Origin: CADEEN01 sp040384625
Lineage (GTDB): Bacteria > Pseudomonadota > Gammaproteobacteria > Burkholderiales > Burkholderiaceae_C
Length of the DNA: 64,000 nucleotides
Assembly: GCA_040384625.1 (NCBI GenBank)
Contig: JAZKIW010000113.1
Span: 6,755-70,754, forward strand
Reading direction: 5' to 3'
Shown here: piece by piece, positions 57,955 through 64,000 of the stretch
Layout: every line of letters begins with the position of its first letter
Numbering within the stretch: the first letter of the stretch is position 1
Position numbers and translations under genes: made by a program
The notes under the pieces: generated by a model
What the model was told of the DNA's origin: nothing
Database searches by the model: none
What the model saw: the letters and a program-made list of their open reading frames with translations, nothing else

Positions 57955-58521
57955 ATGCCTTTGTTGACGCCGACGCTTCGCACCCCTCGGCTGCACTTGC
58001 GACCTTTCACGGAAGGCGACATGGAGGCGCTCTTCTTGTTGCACAGCAACGCGCGCGTCATGCGCTACTGGGACTCACCGCCCTGGACAGAGCGCGCGCG
58101 AGCGGAGCGCTTCATCTCGGTTTGCCGCCAGTTTGAACAGGACGGCACCGGCGCGCGGCTGGCCATCGAGCGCGCCTCCGACCGGATGTTCATCGGCTGG
58201 TGCGGCCTGTTCGAATTCAATCCGGACCATCGCAGCGCGATCATGGGTTACTGCCTCGACGAGGCGGCCTGGGGCTACGGCTATGCCACAGAAGGCGCGT
58301 CTGCCTTGTTGCAGTGGGCTTTCGACACCTTGAACTTGAATCGGGTGCAGGCCGAAGCCGACACTCGCAACGGGGCATCGAGCCGCGTGCTGGAAAAGCT
58401 CCGATTTGTCCGCGAAGGCACCCTGCGAGAAGACTGCGTTGTCGAGGGAGAGGTGTCGGACTCCTCGGTCTATGGACTCCTCAGGCGGGAGTGGAAGCCG
58501 ATTGCTCCAGTTCCTGCCTGA
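57955..58521 (+). CDS. GNAT acetyltransferase, RimJ/RimL-like
   Basis: The 188-aa protein begins PLLTPTLRTPRLHLRPFTEGDMEALFLLHSNARVMRYWD and has AAWGYGYATEGASALLQWAFDTLNLNRVQAEADTRNGASSRVLEKLRFVREGTLRE, the RimJ/RimL acetyl-CoA site. It may acetylate ribosomal proteins, antibiotics or small molecules. The ATG at 57955 is used. The stop overlaps the tail of the opposite-strand DUF2383 fragment. Confidence 0.87.
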   Translation: MPLLTPTLRTPRLHLRPFTEGDMEALFLLHSNARVMRYWDSPPWTERARAERFISVCRQFEQDGTGARLAIERASDRMFIGWCGLFEFNPDHRSAIMGYCLDEAAWGYGYATEGASALLQWAFDTLNLNRVQAEADTRNGASSRVLEKLRFVREGTLREDCVVEGEVSDSSVYGLLRREWKPIAPVPA

Positions 58522-58678
58522 GCTCGATGGCCCCTTGATGGCATCGCGCAGCGCATCGAATGAACAGCGACTTCCACTCCGCGTCCTGAGCATCTTCGGC
58601 GGCCCTCAAGAAACCTGCTTCGCCGCCGAGAGAAGTCTCGAGGAGGTTGTTGAGGACTGACAACGTGTCTTCTCGCAT
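58481..58678 (-). pseudogene. Truncated DUF2383/PA2169 protein
   Basis: The frame (65 codons from ATG at 58676-58678, with AGGAG six bases upstream) has TLSVLNNLLETSLGGEAGFLRAAEDAQDAEWKSLFIRCAARCHQGAIELRQELEQ, the first half of a DUF2383 protein. Members normally have about 150 residues with a second helical pair; here the second half is missing. The remaining end overlaps the GNAT gene, so a rearrangement probably removed the rest. Confidence 0.6.
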
Positions 58679-59053
58679 CGCTAGCTCCTTCATGGTGGGT
58701 AGAGAACTCCGGGCTGCTCTTATCGATGTCAGCACATCCATGAGCCGGAATACTCACCCGTAATTTCGTTCTCCCTTGTAGGAAGGGACCACCTTCCGAC
58801 GTCGGCGATCTGTGGTTTCCGCTCTTCAGCCAGTGCGCCGGTACTCCCCGGCCATGCGGCCATCCTTCTGCCTTGATCCCGCATTCAGGGGGTCGGATGG
58901 CACCTGACAGGGCTTGGGAACGCAACTTGCCCCAACTGTTTCACTGGCGCACAGACCAGCTCTTGCCGCTTGGCCAATGCTTAGTGGGTCTGAGGATGGG
59001 AAGAGGCAGGTTTGCATCGACCTGCATTGCGCGGACACCCTAAGGGAGAACGA
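58679..59053. other. Gene-free stretch of 375 bases before the vWA lipoprotein
   Basis: No coding frame with recognisable features is seen. A 6-bp stem (59006-59011 with 59020-59025) lies 28 bases before the next start and could be a leader structure or a control site. The rest shows no clear promoter or repeat. Confidence 0.4.
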
Positions 59054-60466
59054 GTGAGTCAAAACATGTCGACGCCGAATCGTGTGCGGGCCTCTCTAGG
59101 CTCTCTGTCTACGCTGATTGCCTTGTTGGCGGTTTGCCTGGCGTTGGTAGCGTGCAGCGGCGGCAGCGGGGGAGGGGGCGGGTCCGGAGGAGGCGGGCCG
59201 GGCACGTTGGACGTGCTCAAGGTCACGGTCACGGACGCCTTCGGGACCCCGGTAGCCGGCGCCATGGTCAGAGAAGCGACGAACTCCTCGACCACGGACG
59301 ATCGAGGGATCGCCCTTCTGCTGGTTGACGGGAGCAAGGGCAGTGCCCAACTGAACGTGTCCCGCGAGACATTCATGGACAAATCCGTCGCCGCACCTGT
59401 CGCGGCCGGACAAGCGAACGAGATCGCGCTCACACTAGACCGCGCAACCTCGGCGGCTGGCGGTGCACTTACTTCGCGCAGTGGCGTCTTGCCGACAGTC
59501 GACGGAACCGCCCGACAACTCACTTTCGAGATTGAATTGGTGATCGTCGATGGCGGCTCACAGGCGATCGATAGCCTGAAGCTTGCGGACTTCACGCTTC
59601 GGGCGTGCACTCCAGATGCGGCCAATAACCGGGTCGACTGTCTGCGTGGAGCGGGAGCCGATGCCGACGTAGCGTATGTGCCACTGCAAGCGACGCCGGA
59701 AGCCATGGCGCTGATTCCTGGTGGCCCCGCGATGCCTTACGCGGCCACGTTATTGATGGATCAGAGCGGCAGCATCCTCCAGTCCGATCCCACCGGAGCG
59801 AGACTGTTTTCCGCCAAAGCATTCCTCGGTGGGTTGGGCGCGGATGACCAAGCCCTCGTGGCAGCCTTTGCCAGTGGACCTAGTGCGCTGATCCCGACGC
59901 CTCCGTTGGCGGTATACGGACCCTTCAGGAACAAGGTGAACGCGCCGTCGTATTTCCCGACCCTGGACTCGCTGGCGCCACTGGTCGGAGGTGAGACACC
60001 GCTCTACGACTCCGCCGACGCCTTGCGGCAACAAGTCATCAGCGACGGCTCTCTGCCGGCTGGGCTGGCGAAGGCCTTGGTGATCTTTACCGATGGCGCG
60101 GACACCTACTGTGGCGGGACGGAGACTTGCCGCACGCGACGGGCGCAATCGATCCTGAGTGCCAACACGGATGGTGTTCGCCTCTTCACGATCGGTCTGT
60201 CCAGTGGCGTGGACATTGTTGCGCTGGGCGAACTCGCCAATCAAACCGGTGGTGCACTGCTCTACGCCGACTCTCCCGAGCAACTCTTGCCGCTCTATGG
60301 CAGCGCAGGAAAGCTGCTCAGCCTGAGCCTGCCGACCTACCGGTTGCGGTGGACGGTCCAAGCAGGTTCAGGGGTGTTCCAGCCGGGATCCACGCTTGTC
60401 GGCCGTGTGCAGGTCACGACCACGGGCAGCACGTTCGATGTGCCGTTCATCGTCGGCATCCCGTGA
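59054..60466 (+). CDS. vWA-domain lipoprotein
   Basis: The 470-aa protein has a signal sequence with lipobox LVAC (Cys34), then a Gly/Ser-rich linker (SGGSGGGGGSGGGG), a carboxypeptidase-regulatory-like beta domain and a von Willebrand A domain with DQSGS at Asp236 and VIFTDGADTY. The MIDAS residues suggest it binds a metal and a ligand on the cell surface or in the periplasm. The start GTG at 59054 follows AAGGGAG by five bases. Function is unknown; it has no operon partner. Confidence 0.8.
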   Translation: MSQNMSTPNRVRASLGSLSTLIALLAVCLALVACSGGSGGGGGSGGGGPGTLDVLKVTVTDAFGTPVAGAMVREATNSSTTDDRGIALLLVDGSKGSAQLNVSRETFMDKSVAAPVAAGQANEIALTLDRATSAAGGALTSRSGVLPTVDGTARQLTFEIELVIVDGGSQAIDSLKLADFTLRACTPDAANNRVDCLRGAGADADVAYVPLQATPEAMALIPGGPAMPYAATLLMDQSGSILQSDPTGARLFSAKAFLGGLGADDQALVAAFASGPSALIPTPPLAVYGPFRNKVNAPSYFPTLDSLAPLVGGETPLYDSADALRQQVISDGSLPAGLAKALVIFTDGADTYCGGTETCRTRRAQSILSANTDGVRLFTIGLSSGVDIVALGELANQTGGALLYADSPEQLLPLYGSAGKLLSLSLPTYRLRWTVQAGSGVFQPGSTLVGRVQVTTTGSTFDVPFIVGIP

Positions 60467-60650
60467 CTCCGCAAACGGACTTGCGAGAACGTCTACCCAT
60501 CCTTTGGTGCGAATCCCCAGCGGGTGGCAACGCCGCCTGAGGTGCCCGTACGTAGCTCCATGGGCATATGCCGCCTAAGCGATTGTTCTGCCGATGTTGC
60601 GGTCCTACCCTGGCGTCTCCCGCTTCGTGTTGCCCGAAGGAGACGCCCCA

Positions 60651-61178
60651 ATGAACCGCATGACCCTTGTCGTTCTACTTGAGGCCGCGATCTTGCAAAT
60701 GGCCGGATGCAGCGCGCAGTTGGAGTCAGACCCCATCACTTCAAGCGTGTCATCGGCGCCCTACCTAGTGCCCGCAACTGACGAGTCCGAGAACCCGCGC
60801 GTCAAGGACTTCAAGACATTCGCGCTGAACGCTCTGCTCCTGCCCCTTCTCGACGATGACGTCCCGGCCAGATGGGCAGATCCGTCTTTCTCGCTGGATT
60901 GCGACGACGCGCGGGTGAAGGTCGACGGCAAGCGTCTGGACATCGGTTCCCCTGTGCCCGATGCATTCACGGTGCGCTGGCACATGGAGGCTTGTACTTC
61001 GATGGGACAGGGGATCGAGCTTTCGGGCGATGTTGAACTTAGGGTTGAGTCGAATCCCGATGGGTACGCGGCCAGCGTGCACCCAAAAGGGCTGTTGGTG
61101 CGGACAACGGAAGGTGTTCACGCAGTGAATGAGCCCTTTGTCGCGCTCCTCGCAGTCGTGGATGGTCACCGGCCCTGA
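60651..61178 (+). CDS. Putative lipoprotein of unknown function
   Basis: The 175-aa protein has a signal peptide ending MAGC, so Cys20 may be lipidated. The mature part has no known motif; it is acidic and contains DFKTFALNALLLPLLDDDVPARWADPSFSL. AAGGAG eight bases before the ATG supports the start. It follows the vWA gene by 184 bases. Confidence 0.6.
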   Translation: MNRMTLVVLLEAAILQMAGCSAQLESDPITSSVSSAPYLVPATDESENPRVKDFKTFALNALLLPLLDDDVPARWADPSFSLDCDDARVKVDGKRLDIGSPVPDAFTVRWHMEACTSMGQGIELSGDVELRVESNPDGYAASVHPKGLLVRTTEGVHAVNEPFVALLAVVDGHRP

Positions 61179-61295
61179 CGCAAGTCCAGGCGTTTGGGCG
61201 CCGTGCGAGGAGGGCGGCCGACGCTGGAGCTGAGAGAAACTCGTCTGAGACACTTCTCGCTCCTGTGGTCATCCTCGAAACCCCGCGCCTGGTCC

Positions 61296-61874
61296 ATGAT
61301 CGACCCTCTCCAATTTCCTGTTCCTGAGTCGTTTGAAACGGCGCGACTCCTGCTGCGTCCGTTCTCAGTGGCTGACGCTCCTCAGTTGCATGAGGCTCTC
61401 GTTGAGTCGATCAACGAACTTCGCGAGAACCTTTGGTTCCTGCCTTGGGTTTCTGAGAGTCAGACGATTCTGTCCGCCGAGGCTCGTTGCCGAAAGGCGC
61501 AGGGCAACTTCCTGCTTCGCGTGGACTTGCCTTACCTCGCTTTCGAGCGAGGTTCAGGCCTTCTGGTCGCATCGGCCGGCCTGCATCGAACAGACTGGTC
61601 ATTGCCGAAGACCGAAGTCGGCTATTGGGTTCGCACGAGCCAGGTTGGCAAAGGCTACGCATCGGAGGCCGTGAACGTCCTCACTGAGTGGGCGCTCGAA
61701 AGCCTGCGTGCCAAGCGGATCGAGTTGATCACTGACGAGCGCAACGTTGGTTCGCGGGCGGTCGCGCTACGATGTGGTTTTCGCCTCGAGGGTGTTCTGC
61801 ACAGCACTGCGCAGTCACTCGATCGTCAGCTTCGCAACACATGCGTGTATGCCAAGCTCCCAACTGTGGCCTGA
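61296..61874 (+). CDS. GNAT acetyltransferase, RimJ/RimL-like
   Basis: The 192-aa protein has FETARLLLRPFSVADAPQLHEALVES, then EVGYWVRTSQVGKGYASEAVNVLTEWALESLRAKRIELITDERNVGSRAVALRCGFRLEGVLHS, the acetyl-CoA binding region of the RimJ/RimL type. It is a second member beside the one at 57955, but the two are not close copies. Substrate unknown. Confidence 0.85.
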   Translation: MIDPLQFPVPESFETARLLLRPFSVADAPQLHEALVESINELRENLWFLPWVSESQTILSAEARCRKAQGNFLLRVDLPYLAFERGSGLLVASAGLHRTDWSLPKTEVGYWVRTSQVGKGYASEAVNVLTEWALESLRAKRIELITDERNVGSRAVALRCGFRLEGVLHSTAQSLDRQLRNTCVYAKLPTVA

Positions 61875-61964
61875 TTCCCACCTGGTTACCAATGGCCACC
61901 TCCAGGACTGAGCACGCGACGTAGTATCTTCCGGCCCGATAGCTCCAACCTTCTGGCGGTTCAA

Positions 61965-62162
61965 ATGGCGTTCTACGCGAGGGTCATGTTCCAGACGGCT
62001 GCAAGCGCTGCGGAACGACACGATGACGAGAGTGCTGCGCGGCGTTGGATCGAGTCCGAACGAGACGCGAATCCCGAACAGTTCCAGCTCGGCCAAATCC
62101 TGGATCGTAAGAGTTCAGAGCACGAGGTCGTTGCCACGTGTGACCGGAGCGGTTGGCACTGA
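61965..62162 (+). CDS. Possible small protein of unknown function
   Basis: The 65-aa frame reads MAFYARVMFQTAASAAERHDDESAARRWIESERDANPEQFQLGQILDRK, a believable mixed composition for a cytoplasmic protein. No ribosome binding site is clear and no family is recognised. It may not be real. Confidence 0.35.
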   Translation: MAFYARVMFQTAASAAERHDDESAARRWIESERDANPEQFQLGQILDRKSSEHEVVATCDRSGWH

Positions 62163-62319
62163 TCAGTTCCGATCGCTTTGGCCCTGTAGCACTCCCGAGA
62201 CAAGGAGCTGGGCGGTTGCGCGACCGCTGCAGCGTCGATCTGTGCAAGCGAGAGTAAGGGTGTGCCCTTCGTCAACTTGTACCTTCCACTTGTGTTTCGA
62301 TTCGATATGGTGTCCAGCC

Positions 62320-62547
62320 ATGAGTGACGTCGACATAGCGGAGTACGGCATCGTCGTGAACCAGGAGCTGCAATACAGCATCTGGCCCACACACCTGGCG
62401 CTGCCAGGCGGCTACAAGTTCGCCGGTACGGTGGGCACGCAGGCGGAAATGCAGGAACTGTTGTCGCAGCAGTTCGTTGAGACGGCACCCTCAACCTACA
62501 TCCGCGACATCCGATTCGGCGAATCGCGGTGGGTCGACGCCCGTTGA
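62320..62547 (+). CDS. MbtH-like protein (third copy)
   Basis: The 75-aa protein has VVNQELQYSIWP, then PGGYKFAGTVGTQAEMQELLSQQFVETAP. It is closer to the MbtH consensus at the front (N-x-E-x-Q-Y-S-I-W-P) than the one at 57020, but the next Trp is Tyr and the end is QQFVETAP. It is 5 kb from the other copies and on the same strand. Function is as uncertain as for the other copies. Confidence 0.65.
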   Translation: MSDVDIAEYGIVVNQELQYSIWPTHLALPGGYKFAGTVGTQAEMQELLSQQFVETAPSTYIRDIRFGESRWVDAR

Positions 62548-63055
62548 CCGCGTTGCTGCGCGCGCACCTCTTGCAGGCTTGACTCCGCGCTGTCACTCGG
62601 ATCTTGTCAGGGTCAGTAGACCTCTGCGGCGCCTTCGCCAGCCGCCTTTACTCCGACATCCCCCAACCAAACCACGGGTAGATCTCCGTCGTGGCGACCG
62701 CCAGTGCTGGCAGTTTCACGGTCGTTGCTGTTGCCCTGATCGGCGCCACCGGTACGAGGCTTGAGGAGACATTGGCGGTGGTGCCTAACCGGCCTCGGTG
62801 GCGCTGGGCGCCCTTGGGCCTGCTGGCGGTCGGAGCGAAGAACAGGCGCAGGGCTTCTCGCCCCAGTCGGCGAGTTACCGAAGGAGGGCGAACGCCTGAT
62901 GCTCCCAGTCGCTGGTTTCCGCGAGCCCGTCCCCTTCCGATGCGTCGGTTCTGATGAGCAGTGACCCGCAACAGGGGCCAGTCAATGACGATTGAACTGG
63001 AGATTGGCTAGCGCGAGCCGTCAGCCTCGCTACAGCGCTGGAGCAGCTCTCCGAC
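62548..63055. other. Gene-free stretch of 508 bases
   Basis: Both strands carry open frames, but none shows a motif, signal or ribosome binding site that I can support. I see no tRNA or clear palindrome. It may be intergenic DNA or a decayed element. Confidence 0.4.
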
Positions 63056-63487
63056 TCACGCGCGCGTCAACTTGAGCTCTATCCATGGCTGCCAGCCAGC
63101 CTTGCTCCCATTGAGCTCCCAAAGTCCTGTAAGGCGATTCTTCTGAGTGTCGAAACTACCTGCAAAGCGAACTGACTTTCCGATGATGCTCCAGCGCCGT
63201 CCCTTGAGGGAGACAACGAAGGCTTCAGTCGAGCCTTGGTCGTCAAAGGATCTGGCGAAGTGTTGCCTCTTCGAAGAGTCGAACCCAATGACTTCCATCG
63301 ACCGTGTCGGCTTGCCGTCAAACCATGCATCGACATCGTGCACGATGAAGTGTTGACCTGGCAACCATCGATAGGTGTCCGTCGCAGATAGGCTTCCAGC
63401 GGGACCTGCATCCGTCTCGAGCACGTCGCCTGCCGTGTTCCAAGTGCCAATGAAGATCTCCAACTTTGACATGCGGTTTGTTGGCAT
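63056..63487 (-). CDS. DUF1579-like protein
   Basis: The 143-aa protein begins MPTNRMSKLEIFIGTWNTAGDV and has TDTYRWLPGQHFIVHDVDAWFDGKPTRSMEVIGFDSSKRQHFARSFDDQGS, then LTGLWELNGSKAGWQPWIELKLTRA. This is the DUF1579/FABP-like beta-barrel type. Function unknown. The ATG at 63485-63487 is used; a later ATG at 63470-63472 is possible. Confidence 0.72.
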   Translation of the reverse strand: MPTNRMSKLEIFIGTWNTAGDVLETDAGPAGSLSATDTYRWLPGQHFIVHDVDAWFDGKPTRSMEVIGFDSSKRQHFARSFDDQGSTEAFVVSLKGRRWSIIGKSVRFAGSFDTQKNRLTGLWELNGSKAGWQPWIELKLTRA

Positions 63488-63521
63488 GGCTACTGCGTCT
63501 GCGTGCCGAGTCCACGCCCGA

Positions 63522-63968
63522 CTAAACAGCCGGGGACGGCAAGGGCACAGTCCACTCGAGCGAAGTCTTGTGCAGCATGTCGACCACGTCTCTGGACAAC
63601 GCGACGCCAAGTGAAGGCGTCTCCTCGTCCGACAAGGGTGCCAGACTCACCAATTCGCTCGCGTGGCTCGCGGTCTTCTTGAGATAGTCCACGACCGCCG
63701 CGCGCGGCTTGCCGGTGCCGATGCTCCCTGCTTCGCGCTCAGTCGAAAGGTAGAGCAGCGTGGCAGTGCGCAGTTCGACAAGCACCTTGTTGCCGAGAGC
63801 GTCGGCCGCGCGCCTGTCGACAGTCGGCGCCAAGGCCGTCAATGCGGCGCGGCAGTGAAGCGAGAGGCTGAGCAGTCGGTCAACGTCGCCTCGGGCCTCG
63901 GGGCTCGGGATGCGCCGCTCATTGACAAGCGCCGCGAGTCGCTTCTGATTCGCGACGGCTATGGGCAT
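63522..63968 (-). CDS. Unknown helical protein, possibly partial at its 5' end
   Basis: The 148-aa protein is largely helical with no known motif (RLAALVNERRIPSPEARGDVDRLLSLSLHCRAALTALAPTVDRRAADALGNKVLVELRTATLLYLSTEREAG). The frame is open on the minus strand beyond 63968 to the window end, so the true start may be outside. It is separated from the DUF1579-like gene by 34 bases. Confidence 0.55.
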   Translation of the reverse strand: MPIAVANQKRLAALVNERRIPSPEARGDVDRLLSLSLHCRAALTALAPTVDRRAADALGNKVLVELRTATLLYLSTEREAGSIGTGKPRAAVVDYLKKTASHASELVSLAPLSDEETPSLGVALSRDVVDMLHKTSLEWTVPLPSPAV

Positions 63969-64000
63969 TCTCGCGAGAGCTTCTGCGCGGCACTTCTTGA

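Noticed and set aside
62783..62789. GCCTAAC as an integron attC core site
   Set aside because: It fits RYYYAAC, but no partner GTTRRRY and no attC-like inverted repeat follow within the expected distance. The region also lacks the regular cassette spacing.

Overview
The window is high-GC, gene-dense bacterial DNA. The gene content points to a betaproteobacterium of the order Burkholderiales, probably near the Rubrivivax/Leptothrix/Methylibium group: an rpsP-rimM-trmD-rplS operon, a CobD/CbiB-like protein beside rsgA, a small Trp-rich protein, an Entner-Doudoroff edd-eda pair, and a tonB-exbB-exbD-exbD locus. This placement is inferred from protein families, not from a database search. I see no phage, insertion sequence, CRISPR array or integron.

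Layout. 0-5.2 kb: TetR regulator, SDR, RluA-type pseudouridine synthase, DUF486 membrane protein, DUF47/Pit phosphate uptake pair, TM2 protein and a GNAT acetyltransferase. 5.2-7.5 kb: the ribosomal operon rpsP-rimM-trmD-rplS with a likely promoter and terminator. 7.5-17.4 kb: housekeeping genes (Nudix, CobD-like, rsgA, pterin dehydratase, M48 protease, orn, DEAD-box helicase with a long structured leader, msrA, pdxH, MobA-like, ChaC-like). 17.5-26.3 kb: edd-eda with a HexR-like operator, PaiB, gloA, a thioesterase/MarR/MFS divergon, GFA, GDT1, SDR and MBL hydrolase. 26.5-30.3 kb: a TonB energy-transduction operon with two ExbDs and a TPR protein, next to tRNA-Ala(CGC). 30.7-37.7 kb: alpha/beta hydrolase, a rubrerythrin/GlpC-like/DUF3501/aldo-keto reductase operon behind an OxyR-type box, gnd, and ahpC-ahpD. 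37.8-46.6 kb: MFS, membrane protein, cytochrome c, Trp-rich protein, ilvD/LysR divergon, lgt-dnaQ, tRNA-Val(CAC), SDR and an SGNH lipoprotein.

From about 46.7 kb to the end the character changes. Genes become short, mostly single, often unrecognised, and separated by longer gaps. Many belong to families common in stress-tolerance neighbourhoods: OsmC, plasmid-stabilization-like, SPW-like, lmo0937-like, DUF2383, DM13, a hybrid histidine kinase, a 2OG oxygenase and two GNATs. This accessory half holds three sets of internal paralogues: an inverted pair of 90-residue proteins around the kinase, a second inverted pair of short proteins, and three MbtH-like sequences (one a fragment joined to a membrane protein) with no peptide synthetase in view.

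Oxidative-stress functions recur across the window (msrA, rubrerythrin module, ahpCD, OsmC, gloA). Two start sites, msrA and gnd, have their Shine-Dalgarno sequence inside a hairpin stem, and ahpC has its own in a hairpin loop.
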